Shown here one piece after another: positions 16,955 to 26,374 of a stretch of 64,000 bases of DNA. Each line of letters starts with the position of its first letter. Positions within the stretch are counted from its first letter, which is position 1. A program made the position numbers and the translations under genes. The notes under the pieces were generated by a model. The model was not told the DNA's origin. It saw only the letters and a list, made by a program, of their open reading frames with translations, and did not search any database. Source of the stretch: Flavitalea sp966112615 (lineage in GTDB: Bacteria; Bacteroidota; Bacteroidia; Chitinophagales; Chitinophagaceae); NCBI GenBank assembly GCA_966112615.1, contig CBHWDO010000002.1, forward strand, positions 248,001 to 312,000, in the 5' to 3' direction.

Positions 16955-19045
16955 ATGTCAGTATTCAATCAGTCAAGAAGTAATATCATCCGGTTGATCT
17001 TCATCGGGTTGTTCCTTATTGTTGTTGTCCAGTTGTTCAATCTTCAGATCCTTTCTGATGACTATAAGCAGATGGCGCTCAACAATGCGGTATTCCGCAA
17101 GGTCGTGTACCCGAACAGGGGAATCATCTACGACAGGAAAGGAAAAGCCATCCTTAACAATACCATCATGTACGACCTGGTGGTCACTCCTTATGAAGTA
17201 AAAAATATTGATACGAATTCTCTTTGTGAAACACTGCAGATCGATACGGCGGAATTCCGCAAACGTATGCTGGATGCACGTTTCAAGAATGGACCATACA
17301 GGCCTTCCATCTTCGAAGACTTGCTTCCACTGGATATGCATGCCAGGCTTGATGAAAACATCTGGAAATATCCCGGCTTTGCATTGATCGAAAGACCAGT
17401 GCGTGTTTATCCTTTTAATGCGGCAGCACATATCATGGGATATGTTGGTGAAGCAGATTCAGGGATCATCAAAAGATCAAAAGGATTTTACCAGTTGGGA
17501 GATTATGTGGGTAGAAGCGGGCTGGAAGCCTATTATGAAAAAGTATTGATGGGACAGCGTGGTATCACAAATCTTATCAAGGATAATAAGAACAGGCTTG
17601 TTGGTTCTTATGAAAAAGGTAAATATGATACTGCAGCCATTGCAGGAAGAAACCTTCAAACCTATATCGATATTGAAGTACAGCAGCTCGCAGAAAGACT
17701 GATGTCGAATAAAGTAGGTGCTGCTGTAGCGATCGATCCCAAAACAGGTGGCATCATTGCGATGGCATCGGGTCCAAATTATAATCCCAATGATCTTACG
17801 GGTCCGAATAAACAAAAAAATTACAGCAGGCTTGTACTTGATGTTGCAGGTCCATTATTGAATCGTGGTGTGCAGGGACGATATGAACCAGGATCAACAT
17901 TCAAACCATTGGGGGCCCTTGTTGCACTTGATGAAGGTGTGATCAATTCACATACAGGTATTGGTTGTGGTGGTGCTTATTATGGTTGTGCAAGACCTGT
18001 TAGGTGTACACATAAAAATCCGGGTCACGCTGCGAATTTGAGATTGTCAATTGCCAATTCATGTAACTCTTACTATTCACATATCTACAGGTTGACAGTA
18101 GATAACCCAAGGTATGGCAATGTAAAGAATGGTTACCAGCACTGGAAGGAATACCTCAATGCATTTGGATTGGGAGAGAAGATCGGGATTGATATTCCGG
18201 GGGAAGACAAAGGAAATGTTCCCGATTCAAGTGTGTATAACAAAGTATATCGCGGAAGCTGGAACTCCTGTACCAACCTGACCTTGGGCATTGGACAGGA
18301 TATGATGCAATCAACACCATTGCAACTTGCCAATGCCATGTGCATCATTGCAAACAAAGGATATTATTATACTCCGCATTTTGTAAAAGAAATAGATGGA
18401 GAAACTCCTGAAGATACCTTGTTGAATAAGTTTCGTGTAAAGCATGAAGTACTGACAAGAATTTCTGATGAAGCATATGAAGCCGTGATCAGTGGAATGC
18501 AGGATGTGGTGGAATCAGGGACGGCAAGGGCCGCAATGATCCCTGGAATAAATATCTGTGCAAAGACAGGTACAGCAGAAAAGTACAGGATCATTGACAG
18601 GAAGAGGATCAAGCTGAAGGATAACTCCATGTTTGTATGTTTTGCACCAAGAGAGAATCCTAAGATTGCGATTGCTGTGGTGGTAGAGAACTCAGGATTT
18701 GGATCAACATGGGCAGCACCGATTGCTTCGCTGATGATCGAGAAATACCTGAATGATACATTGAGGCCAGAAAGAGTGAAGGAAGTCGACAGGATCTCTG
18801 CGGCCAACCTTATGCCCGGATATTTAAACAGGCTTCAGTATATCGAAGATTCTTCCAGGGCGTATCACTGGTTCAAGATCACCAAAGACAGTTCATACCT
18901 GAAAAGATTTTTCAAGAGAGGAACCGTTGCTCCTGTGAAGGATGAAGAGGATAAGAAAAAGAAACCTGCAGTACCAACAAGAGTTGCTGCAATATTTGAT
19001 TTGAATAGAAATACGTTCAAGCCTTTAAATATCATCAAAGCATGA
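16955..19045 (+). CDS. mrdA: Penicillin-binding protein 2 (elongation transpeptidase)
   Basis: 696-aa monofunctional class B transpeptidase that cross-links peptidoglycan in the lateral wall with RodA. One N-terminal membrane anchor (residues 9-30), a dimerisation domain and the transpeptidase domain with the three catalytic motifs: STFK in YEPGSTFKPLGAL (acylated Ser near residue 312), SCN in IANSCNSYY (about 370) and KTG in CAKTGTAEKY (about 530). A cysteine-rich loop (CGGAYYGCARPVRC) sits between the first two motifs. The end overlaps the rodA start by 4 bp. Confidence 0.96.
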   Translation: MSVFNQSRSNIIRLIFIGLFLIVVVQLFNLQILSDDYKQMALNNAVFRKVVYPNRGIIYDRKGKAILNNTIMYDLVVTPYEVKNIDTNSLCETLQIDTAEFRKRMLDARFKNGPYRPSIFEDLLPLDMHARLDENIWKYPGFALIERPVRVYPFNAAAHIMGYVGEADSGIIKRSKGFYQLGDYVGRSGLEAYYEKVLMGQRGITNLIKDNKNRLVGSYEKGKYDTAAIAGRNLQTYIDIEVQQLAERLMSNKVGAAVAIDPKTGGIIAMASGPNYNPNDLTGPNKQKNYSRLVLDVAGPLLNRGVQGRYEPGSTFKPLGALVALDEGVINSHTGIGCGGAYYGCARPVRCTHKNPGHAANLRLSIANSCNSYYSHIYRLTVDNPRYGNVKNGYQHWKEYLNAFGLGEKIGIDIPGEDKGNVPDSSVYNKVYRGSWNSCTNLTLGIGQDMMQSTPLQLANAMCIIANKGYYYTPHFVKEIDGETPEDTLLNKFRVKHEVLTRISDEAYEAVISGMQDVVESGTARAAMIPGINICAKTGTAEKYRIIDRKRIKLKDNSMFVCFAPRENPKIAIAVVVENSGFGSTWAAPIASLMIEKYLNDTLRPERVKEVDRISAANLMPGYLNRLQYIEDSSRAYHWFKITKDSSYLKRFFKRGTVAPVKDEEDKKKKPAVPTRVAAIFDLNRNTFKPLNIIKA

Positions 19046-20379
19046 GTCAGCGTAATCCCGAAATATCCAAAGGTATCGACTGGATAATGATCTGGCTATA
19101 CATTGCACTGGTGACCATTGGCATCATCAGCATTTTTTCCGTAACCTATCGGGAAGGAGAAAGTGTGATCGATGGATTCTTTAAAATGAAGGCTGATTAT
19201 GGCAAGCAGACGATCTATTTTGTTTTTTGTCTTGTGCTTGGAATGGCCATATTACTAACGGATTCAAAATTCTTCACGGCAACTGCAAACATCTGGTATG
19301 CATTCGGGATACTGTTGTTGTTACTGGTATTTCCATTTCATACAGAGGTAAAAGGAACGAAATCGATCATAAGGTTTGGCGGGTTTCAATTGCAACCTGC
19401 TGAATTGTGTAAGGTCTTTGTGAATCTTGCGCTTGCAAAATATCTATCCAGGATCGATACAGATTTTACCAAATCACGATCACATCTTATTGCAGCAGCC
19501 ATCGTACTGGTTCCTGCCTTGATCACCATTGCACAAAGTGAAACAGGACTTGCCCTTGTGTTCTTTGCATTCTTCCTGGTGATGTTCCGTGAAGGATTAC
19601 CTGCAGGATACCTGATCACCGGTTTCTCACTTGCAGTGCTTGTAGTCGCAACATTGCTTGTAGAGAAATACACATTGGCCGGGATATTAACGGGCATTGC
19701 ACTGATCACTATATATTTTCTTGGCCGACAGATCAAGCGTGATAAAGGAGTATTGTTGCGTATAATTTTTCTCTGGGGATTTTGTGTGGGTGTGCAATTG
19801 TTTTTTGTTCCCTTCCTTTTCACCAAAGTTCTGCAGAAACACCAGGTTGAAAGAGTCTTTTCATTGATAGGAAGAGATAACCCCTATGCCATTCAGAATA
19901 CCAACGGAGAAGAAATAACCGCAGCCAAAAAAGCAAGTACCAGTGATTACAATGTGCGCCAGAGTAAGATCGCCATTGGTTCAGGTGGTGTTGTAGGAAG
20001 AGGTTTTTTAAAGGGTACTCAAACAAGATTTGATTTTGTACCTGAGCAAAGAACAGATTTTATTTTCTGTACGATCGGTGAAGGTTTTGGTTTTGTTGGA
20101 AGTGTGATCTTCCTTGGATTGTATATGATATTGCTGTTGCGGATCGTCACGGTGGCGGAACGACAACGAAGTGTATTCAGTCGTTGCTATGCCTATGGGG
20201 TAGCATCAGTTCTTTTCTTCCATATCACCATCAATATCTGCATGACGATCGGTCTTGCACCGGTGATCGGTATCCCGCTTCCATTTGTAAGCTATGGCGG
20301 AACCTCCCTTATTACCTTCAGCGCAATGCTGTTTATTTTGATAAGGTTGGATGCGGATAGGCAGATGGTTTTGAGGTAG
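19042..20379 (+). CDS. rodA: Rod shape-determining protein RodA (SEDS glycosyltransferase)
   Basis: 445-aa SEDS-family peptidoglycan polymerase with about ten membrane helices. Family landmarks: GFQLQPAELCKVFVNLALAKYLS, the TRFDFVPEQRTDFIFCTIGEGFGFVG segment that includes the conserved periplasmic loop, and the C-terminal GIPLPFVSYGGTSL. There is an insertion between helices 4 and 7 compared with the E. coli protein, as is usual in Bacteroidota. Last gene of the operon; an inverted GAGGAGGTGAG repeat follows. Confidence 0.96.
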   Translation: MSQRNPEISKGIDWIMIWLYIALVTIGIISIFSVTYREGESVIDGFFKMKADYGKQTIYFVFCLVLGMAILLTDSKFFTATANIWYAFGILLLLLVFPFHTEVKGTKSIIRFGGFQLQPAELCKVFVNLALAKYLSRIDTDFTKSRSHLIAAAIVLVPALITIAQSETGLALVFFAFFLVMFREGLPAGYLITGFSLAVLVVATLLVEKYTLAGILTGIALITIYFLGRQIKRDKGVLLRIIFLWGFCVGVQLFFVPFLFTKVLQKHQVERVFSLIGRDNPYAIQNTNGEEITAAKKASTSDYNVRQSKIAIGSGGVVGRGFLKGTQTRFDFVPEQRTDFIFCTIGEGFGFVGSVIFLGLYMILLLRIVTVAERQRSVFSRCYAYGVASVLFFHITINICMTIGLAPVIGIPLPFVSYGGTSLITFSAMLFILIRLDADRQMVLR

Positions 20380-20470
20380 AGAAGATGAGGAGATGAGGAG
20401 GTGAGGAGGTGAGGCGGTGAGGAGTGGCAAACTTCTCATCTTCTCACATCCTCATCTCCTCACCTCCTCT
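20380..20470. repeat. Inverted minisatellite GAGGAGGTGAGG / CCTCACCTCCTC
   Basis: Left half is a purine-rich run of GAGATGAGGAGGTGAGG units, right half (after TGGCAAA) the complementary CTCATCTCCTCACCTCC run. The two halves could fold into a long hairpin after rodA, just before the promoter of the MBL-fold gene. Confidence 0.7.
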
Positions 20471-20475
20471 TTCCT

Positions 20476-20483
20476 TACCTTCG
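20476..20483 (+). promoter_or_regulatory. -7 element of the MBL-fold gene (leaderless mRNA likely)
   Basis: TACCTTCG ends 4 bp before the ATG at 20488; one change from TAnnTTTG. Confidence 0.55.
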
Positions 20484-20487
20484 CTCC

Positions 20488-21222
20488 ATGAAAATCATTC
20501 CTCTCTCCGAAGGTTCTTTTACCATCGATAAATCAAAGCTTTTTGTTCCTTTTGAAGAAGGACTCGATGACCTGCAGGAAAGGCCAAAAGGTAGTTTGCT
20601 CGTAGAGGTTCAGCCTTTCCTGGTGATCACAACAGAAGATGTGCTGCTGCTGGATTCAGGTTTGGGATTTGAGAAGGATGGAGTACTACAGCTTCATAAA
20701 AATATGATGGACCATGGTATTAATCCTTCCGAAGTCACCAAGGTATTGATGACGCATCTGCATAAAGATCATGCTGGAGGCGTAAGCATGAATCGCGATG
20801 GTAAGCAGGTTTTATCTTTTCCGAATGCCACTTATTTTATTCAAAAAGCTGAGCTTGACTTTGCCCTTGAAAAAGGATTACCATCTTATATTCCACAAGA
20901 ACTTGAAGTATTAAAAGATCACCCACAGGTCAAATTACTTGATGGAAATGGAGTGATCGATGGATATATCAAACATGAATTCACTCATGCACATTCACCT
21001 TTCCACCAGGTATTCTGGATTGTTGATGGCGGAGAAACCGTTTTCTTTGGAGGAGATGATGCACCCCAGCTCCAGCAAATGAAAAGTAAGTTTGTGGCTA
21101 AATATGATTTCGACGGAAAGAAATGCATGGAGCTTCGGCAGCAGTGGTGGGAAGAGGGCGAAAGATCCAAATGGATCTTCCTGTTTTATCATGATATCAA
21201 ACATTCCACCTTTCAGTTTTAG
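20488..21222 (+). CDS. MBL-fold metallo-hydrolase
   Basis: 244-aa metallo-beta-lactamase-fold hydrolase without a signal peptide, so probably cytosolic. The zinc-binding motif HLHKDH spans residues 90-95, preceded by the core strand DVLLLDSGLG (51-60). Later ligands are likely His in FTHAHSPFH (about 170), Asp in FGGDDAP and the terminal FYHDIKH. The overall pattern resembles lactonase/glyoxalase-like members. Substrate unknown. Confidence 0.85.
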   Translation: MKIIPLSEGSFTIDKSKLFVPFEEGLDDLQERPKGSLLVEVQPFLVITTEDVLLLDSGLGFEKDGVLQLHKNMMDHGINPSEVTKVLMTHLHKDHAGGVSMNRDGKQVLSFPNATYFIQKAELDFALEKGLPSYIPQELEVLKDHPQVKLLDGNGVIDGYIKHEFTHAHSPFHQVFWIVDGGETVFFGGDDAPQLQQMKSKFVAKYDFDGKKCMELRQQWWEEGERSKWIFLFYHDIKHSTFQF

Positions 21223-21297
21223 TCCCATAATTGGAAAAATCTCTATTAAAGGGAATTTTTACCTGTTTGGAACAATTTGGTTCTAAAAATATATGTC

Positions 21298-21336
21298 GGC
21301 TGAAATCCTTTACAGGTAAGGGTTTCAGCCCTTTTT
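21298..21336 (+). terminator. Intrinsic terminator after the MBL-fold gene
   Basis: GGCTGAAATCCTT pairs with AAGGGTTTCAGCC (13 bp, one G-T pair) around TACAGGT, then CTTTTTATTTT. Confidence 0.85.
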
Positions 21337-21396
21337 ATTTTGATTTTTAAAATCTGCGTCCTGATTTGCAATACGGGTTGGCATTAAACAACCTGT

Positions 21397-22995
21397 ATGA
21401 AACAAATTTACACAATCCGTATTGCGATGCTCCTGTTCCTTGGAGGAATGAGCTTCGCTGCAAAATCCCAATGTCCTACAGGTGCTTTATGTAATACCGG
21501 TGGAACCATTAATAGCGGCCAGACTCTGTATATCAGTACTACTGTCTCCTCTGCTGTAACGCTCAAGAATGGTGCAAAAATGATCATTCGTACCGGTGGA
21601 AAATTCACGGGAGATATCAGCGGCAACAATGGTTCTGATATAGTGATTGAGCAGGGTGGTGAGTTTTCTCCTTCGAATGCAAACAGTTTTAGCAGCACAG
21701 TTGAGAATGCCGGTACCATTAATTTTTCGAATGCCAACTACGGAACAAATTTCCAATTGAATAATACGACAGGTAAAGTAACCTGGTCAAGTGCTTTCAA
21801 TGATAATGGAAAAATATACATGAAGAATAGTGCCTGCGGTACTTTTACTTTTAATGGAAGTGTTGCGATCCAAAGTAAAAATACGGTGATAGAGAATGAA
21901 GGTGTTACGATCATTAAAGGTTCTCTTACCACTGCAATGAATACTTCAATCATCAATTCGGGGAAGTTTTATACTGAAGGTGCTTATACCAGTGCAGGAT
22001 ATCTAAATAATAAAAACCTTTGGGTGGTTAAAGGTTCTTCAAATCTTAACTCAGGGGATTCTATCATCAACCTCGACAGAATGGTATTCAACGGATCTGT
22101 TCTGGGTGGAAGAGATATTCGAAATGAAGGTTTACTTTGGTTGTCTTCAGGGTTTCAATTCAATAACGGAATTGTGAAGCAGAATAATCCTGGAGCGATC
22201 TTCCGGGTTGGTGGTTCTGTTTCTAACAATGGTACAATCAATGGTGCAGGTAGTTTTTACATTGCAGGATCAATATCAAATAATGGAAACATTTCAGGTA
22301 TTTCATCTTCGCAAAAATTAAAGGTCAATAAGACCATCAGTTCAGGAACTACCAGCAACCTGGTAATCGGGACAATAGTTCTTTCTGATACAAATACATA
22401 TGTTGGATCTTCCGCAACCCGTGCTTTATGTACCATGTCGACCCTGCCTATTTCAATCAGTGATCTGAAAGGTGCGCATGTGAGTGGAGATAACAAGATC
22501 ACCTGGACAAGTTCTTTTGAAGAGAATGCATTGCGATATGATATCCTGTATTCGACCAATGGTACAAACTTCACCACCCTTGGTACAGTGAATGCAAAAG
22601 GTGCTCCTTCTTCATACCAGTATTTTCATTTCGCCCCAGGATATGGTCTTCATTATTATCGTTTGAAAATGGTTGATAAGGATGGTTCTTCGAAACTGAG
22701 CAATATCATTGTGCTTCGGGTTCTTGAAAATGAAAATGAATCTGCTTCCTTCACCATTGCAGGAAATCCTTTTAAAGAGAGACTGTCTATGATGATCCAG
22801 TCTTTGAAACAGGAGCAGGTAGTGATCAGGTTGATGGATCAGTCAGGAAAGATTGTGAAACAAAGAATGGTAATGCTTGAGAAAGGAATGAATAATATCA
22901 GTATTGATCAGTTGTCAGGGTTACCTACAGGAACTTATATTATCGGAATGGTTCAGGATGGTAAAATGAAATCAGTGAAAGTTGTCAAATCTTAA
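21397..22995 (+). CDS. T9SS-secreted protein with C-terminal sorting domain
   Basis: 532 aa. A signal peptide (residues 1-24, ending AAKSQ) is followed by a repetitive Asn/Gly/Ser-rich region (about 30-340) of the NNGTINGAGSFYIAGSISNNG kind, expected to form a beta-helix. After it come a fibronectin-like domain (ITWTSSFEENALRYDILYSTNG) and a C-terminal sorting domain (NPFKERLSMM...GLPTGTYIIGMVQDGKMKSVKVVKS). The sorting domain directs export through the type IX system and attachment to the surface. It is a likely adhesin or surface-layer protein; the exact role is unknown. Confidence 0.82.
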   Translation: MKQIYTIRIAMLLFLGGMSFAAKSQCPTGALCNTGGTINSGQTLYISTTVSSAVTLKNGAKMIIRTGGKFTGDISGNNGSDIVIEQGGEFSPSNANSFSSTVENAGTINFSNANYGTNFQLNNTTGKVTWSSAFNDNGKIYMKNSACGTFTFNGSVAIQSKNTVIENEGVTIIKGSLTTAMNTSIINSGKFYTEGAYTSAGYLNNKNLWVVKGSSNLNSGDSIINLDRMVFNGSVLGGRDIRNEGLLWLSSGFQFNNGIVKQNNPGAIFRVGGSVSNNGTINGAGSFYIAGSISNNGNISGISSSQKLKVNKTISSGTTSNLVIGTIVLSDTNTYVGSSATRALCTMSTLPISISDLKGAHVSGDNKITWTSSFEENALRYDILYSTNGTNFTTLGTVNAKGAPSSYQYFHFAPGYGLHYYRLKMVDKDGSSKLSNIIVLRVLENENESASFTIAGNPFKERLSMMIQSLKQEQVVIRLMDQSGKIVKQRMVMLEKGMNNISIDQLSGLPTGTYIIGMVQDGKMKSVKVVKS

Positions 22996-23056
22996 TCAAC
23001 ATAAATATCATTAGCCATTACCTTATTCTTACAGTTTGTTCTATTTATTGGTTACA

Positions 23057-23082
23057 AAATAGGTCCCGCGAGGGACCTATTT
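23057..23082. terminator. Bidirectional terminator between convergent T9SS and TonB genes
   Basis: AAATAGGTCCC and GGGACCTATTT form an 11-bp stem with a GCGA tetraloop; A/T-rich flanks on both sides suit both converging transcripts. Confidence 0.8.
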
Positions 23083-23087
23083 GTTAT

Positions 23088-25118
23088 TTAGAACCTGAAG
23101 TTCAGGGATGCTTTTAAATAAAATTTTGTTCCGGGTGTAAAGTGAATTTCAGTGATGGGATCTGCTTCATTTCGCAACCTGCTTTCCGTATCAAATTGTG
23201 TTTCTTTCCATTTCACATTGAACAGGTTTTGAATCGATACATTGAAATCAAATTTTTTATACGGATAGTTAATGAACAGGTCATGCACAAAATATCCTTT
23301 AGCGATTGTGCTGTTATCTTCATTTGCAGGACGGTCAGCCATATACCTGTTTCTGAGGCTGATCTGGGCTCCATGCTGGTTTTTAAAACTGATACCGCCT
23401 GTTGCTGTGAATATGGGTGCTAGCGGAATATAATCAGCTCCTTTGGGTTCATCAATTGATCTTGGTTTCGCGTAGTTGAGGTCAGCATCAATGATCAGCC
23501 ATTTCACCGGTTCATATCTGGCTGATACATCCACACCATAGCGCACACTTCTTCCGCTTGGTTCAACGATTCCTTCATCACCTACATACACAAATTCCTG
23601 GTCAAGTTTCAAATACCAGAAAGCAGTATTGATCAACAGATTTGGCAATGGTTTCATGATCGTTCCAATGTCGTAACCCCAGGCTGCAGGCAGGATCTCC
23701 AGGCCTTTCTGTGATACTACTGCCCTTGTATCATTAGAGTGAAAGCCCCTACCTGCAGAGATATAGAATTGTGTTTTATCGTTGTAATGATAAAATAGAT
23801 TCAGCTTTGGACTTACAATGGATGCGTTTTCTTTTCCGCTTCCTGAAGGATTTAATTTGTCGGTATATTTTGCAATGAAATGATCAAAGCGCAAACCTGC
23901 ATTAAGGGTAAACTTTTCCGTTAATGACAATGACTCATTGATATATGCAGAAAGGTTTGTTTCATTGATATCACCCAGGCTGATCCTTTCAAGAATTTCA
24001 GTTCGGTTTTTTGTTCTCGACAGCTCTGAATCATTGGATATGTCCTGCCTGATATTGATCCCTGCTTCAGTACGTAATTTTTTATTACCGATGAAGCTGA
24101 TCACTTCATAGCTACTATTGTATCCAAGAAGATTCCTGTTTTCTTTTTGTTTGATCTGGTCTCCATTCACCGGGTCTACTTTGAAGAAAGTAAAGTTTGA
24201 GAACAGGGTGAAATCATATTTTGAAAAGTAGATCCTGTTTTTAAGTACAGCGCCATTTTTCAAGGTGGTACTTAACAGTGCATTGATATTTTTGCGATAA
24301 GTACTTCCTCCTTCGTTTGGATCTATGGCTCCGAAATATCCTATCAATCCCTGTTGTACGGCTCTTTCAGGAATTTGTCCTGATGCATTCCAGCTGCTTT
24401 CAAAATTGGAAGCTGAAATATTCAGGGTGTTATTAGTATTCAGTTTTCCAACATACTTGGCAAAAAGATTAAGCCTGTTGAAATCCTGCGGAGCTTCAAA
24501 GTACCCATTGGTAAACATGTATTCACCTGCTACGTAAGCAGAATGTCCATTATTCCGACTGGTCTCATTGAGCAGGTTGATTGCGCCCATTGCCCGGTAT
24601 GTGTCGAACATACCTGCTTCAAGCTTGATATTATTTTGTTTCAGATGATTAATAGTCTTGAAATCTACAAATCCTGAAGTGGCAAAGTTCCCCTTATCAG
24701 CATAGTAGGTTCCTTTCTTAAAAGTTGCATTTTCGATCAGTTCAGGAATAACGAAATGGAGGTCTGCATAACCCTGTCCGTGTGCATGCGAAACCATATT
24801 CACCGGCATATCATCCACTGTAAGGAGTATATCGGTTCCATGATCGATATCGAATCCTCTCATGAAGATCTGTTCGGCTTTACCGCCGCCTGCATGTTGC
24901 CCGATAAATAGTCCTGGTACTAACCGAAGTACTTCCTGTGAGTTATTCACCTGTTTGATGGCAATATCGATCTTGCTGATCGGCAGAAAGATCCTGTTTG
25001 GGTCCGCCGAAATCTTTACTTCGCGAAGTGTGGTAAAGGTAGACGTGTCCTCAACATTGTCCTGGGCAACAACCAGGTTTGCTGTCATCAGCATGAACAG
25101 GAATAAGGCTTGTTTCAT
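23088..25118 (-). CDS. TonB-dependent receptor
   Basis: 676 aa from the ATG at 25116-25118 (MKQALFLFMLMTANLVVAQ, a clear signal peptide). The frame continues upstream for 30 codons, but those are encoded by minisatellite sequence and lie upstream of the likely -7 element. There is no carboxypeptidase-like domain. The plug (about 45-170) contains SQEVLRLVPGLFIGQHAGGGKAEQIFMRG and the His-rich VSHAHGQGYADLHF. A beta-barrel follows, ending in LKASLNFRF with the terminal aromatic residue. Substrate unknown; the histidines in the plug hint at a metal, but this is weak. Confidence 0.9.
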   Translation of the reverse strand: MKQALFLFMLMTANLVVAQDNVEDTSTFTTLREVKISADPNRIFLPISKIDIAIKQVNNSQEVLRLVPGLFIGQHAGGGKAEQIFMRGFDIDHGTDILLTVDDMPVNMVSHAHGQGYADLHFVIPELIENATFKKGTYYADKGNFATSGFVDFKTINHLKQNNIKLEAGMFDTYRAMGAINLLNETSRNNGHSAYVAGEYMFTNGYFEAPQDFNRLNLFAKYVGKLNTNNTLNISASNFESSWNASGQIPERAVQQGLIGYFGAIDPNEGGSTYRKNINALLSTTLKNGAVLKNRIYFSKYDFTLFSNFTFFKVDPVNGDQIKQKENRNLLGYNSSYEVISFIGNKKLRTEAGINIRQDISNDSELSRTKNRTEILERISLGDINETNLSAYINESLSLTEKFTLNAGLRFDHFIAKYTDKLNPSGSGKENASIVSPKLNLFYHYNDKTQFYISAGRGFHSNDTRAVVSQKGLEILPAAWGYDIGTIMKPLPNLLINTAFWYLKLDQEFVYVGDEGIVEPSGRSVRYGVDVSARYEPVKWLIIDADLNYAKPRSIDEPKGADYIPLAPIFTATGGISFKNQHGAQISLRNRYMADRPANEDNSTIAKGYFVHDLFINYPYKKFDFNVSIQNLFNVKWKETQFDTESRLRNEADPITEIHFTPGTKFYLKASLNFRF

Positions 25119-25122
25119 GGCG

Positions 25123-25130
25123 CGAAAATA
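25123..25130 (-). promoter_or_regulatory. -7 element of the TonB receptor (leaderless mRNA likely)
   Basis: On the minus strand TATTTTCG is followed by CGCC and the ATG at 25118, the same spacing as in nadC and the MBL-fold gene. Confidence 0.5.
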
Positions 25131-25297
25131 GGGGAACGGGAAGACATGAAGACATGGAGACGGGGAGACGTGGAGACGTGAGGAATACGCGGAATACACC
25201 GAATACACTGAATAAAAATACGCGGAACTAATGAATTAAGGGTTATTCCTTCCATGTATTCCACGTCTTCTATGTATTCCGTGTATTCCTGGAATTC
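25131..25297. repeat. Inverted minisatellite block (GGAGACGTG, GGAATACGC / GTATTCC)
   Basis: From 25131 to about 25215 the plus strand carries GAAGACATG, GGAGACGTG and GGAATAC units; from about 25245 to 25297 it carries the complementary GTATTCC and CGTCTTC units. The centre (about 25215-25245) is unique sequence. The block separates the Spy-like gene from the TonB receptor promoter. Confidence 0.7.
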
Positions 25298-25717
25298 TCA
25301 ATTCCCCCTCTTCCTCAACTCCGTCCGCTGTTGCCTTCTTTCCAGTAATTCTTTCTGGACCATCAGGCTGAATTCGCGTTCGGAGCGGAAAAGTGTATTG
25401 ACCTTTTCGTTATTGATCGCTTTGGAAAATTCGTTATTATACTTTTTCCGGATGTTGAGCAGCTTTTCTTCTGCTTCAATTTCAGAGTTTTTATCCCGGC
25501 GGTTATCAATTCTTACATCTCGGATCTCCTGCTGGTATTTGTTGTAAATGGGCCAGAATTTCTGGGCTTCATCAGGGGAGAGATTCAGCTTTTTGGTAAG
25601 ATAGGCGATCTTATATGCTTCAAGCCGTTGGGCTTCTTTTTTGGGATTTTCGTCCTGTGACATAGCAGTAAAGCTGACTGCAATTGTCAACAGGAATAGG
25701 GTAAAAATTCTTTTCAT
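25298..25717 (-). CDS. Spy/CpxP-like periplasmic protein
   Basis: 139 aa, signal peptide (residues 1-20, ending TAMSQ) and a charged all-helical body. The word LTKKLNLSPDEAQKFWPIYNKY resembles the LTxxQ region of Spy/CpxP/periplasmic metal-sensor proteins, which are chaperone-like envelope stress proteins. It is 6 bp downstream of the anti-sigma gene, so it is probably the effector or accessory member of the sigma operon. Confidence 0.7.
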   Translation of the reverse strand: MKRIFTLFLLTIAVSFTAMSQDENPKKEAQRLEAYKIAYLTKKLNLSPDEAQKFWPIYNKYQQEIRDVRIDNRRDKNSEIEAEEKLLNIRKKYNNEFSKAINNEKVNTLFRSEREFSLMVQKELLERRQQRTELRKRGN

Positions 25718-25723
25718 GGTCTA

Positions 25724-26329
25724 TCAGTTTACCTGTGTATCCAGGGTTCCGTTTTGAGTGTTTAGGTATTGCTGAAGCGTTTCTTCAGAAAATTCATCCA
25801 TTACTTCCAGCATATCTTCAGCCTTAATATCTACGGAAGTTACAGCAATGGAGGTGGAAGGCAGTACAGATTCTCCTTCTACAAAGCTCTCAAGGGTTTC
25901 TAATGAAAACTGATCGATATCAGTATTGGCATAATTCACTTTGTTGTTACGACCGGTATAAAAGAAGATGGCAAGGGCAACAATCCCAATAGTTACTGCA
26001 GCTGCAGCCAATTGGAAATAATTTCTCCTGCGGGAAGGCATCCTGATCACTTTAGCTCCCTGATCTGCCTTTTCTTCTTCCCTGATCTTTTCTAAAACAT
26101 TGCCGGCAAGAGAATCAAAAAAGCCGGCGGGTACGGTCATGGTGTTGCCGGCCTTAAGATTGCTCCAAAATCCAGGCATCTCTTCAGGTCCGGTCATGAT
26201 CTCTTTTACCTTTCCTTCGAGGCCCTCAAAATATAGATAGGGTACGGAATAAGGGTTGACAGGTTCTATGCCCGCCACAAGCGGACTGATCTGTTTCAAC
26301 TCCTCTAATATCGTTGTTCTGTTATCCAT
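25724..26329 (-). CDS. Membrane-anchored probable anti-sigma factor
   Basis: 201 aa. The cytosolic part (1-100) carries two copies of a short motif, NPYSVPYLYFEGLEGKV and TVPAGFFDSLAGNVLEKI, and is followed by one transmembrane helix at residues 104-125 and a periplasmic tail. The layout and its position directly after an ECF sigma gene fit an anti-sigma factor. No zinc-binding HxxxCxxC motif is seen, so it is not a classical ZAS protein. The function is inferred from context. Confidence 0.65.
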   Translation of the reverse strand: MDNRTTILEELKQISPLVAGIEPVNPYSVPYLYFEGLEGKVKEIMTGPEEMPGFWSNLKAGNTMTVPAGFFDSLAGNVLEKIREEEKADQGAKVIRMPSRRRNYFQLAAAAVTIGIVALAIFFYTGRNNKVNYANTDIDQFSLETLESFVEGESVLPSTSIAVTSVDIKAEDMLEVMDEFSEETLQQYLNTQNGTLDTQVN

Positions 26330-26374
26330 TTTTTAACAAACGCCGGCCTAAGACTATGAAGGACCAGGAAAGGT

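Noticed and set aside
24991..25208. Longer N-terminus of the TonB receptor starting at 25208
   Set aside because: The extra 30 codons are minisatellite sequence (YSVYSAYS...) and lie upstream of the probable -7 element; the signal peptide starts at 25118.
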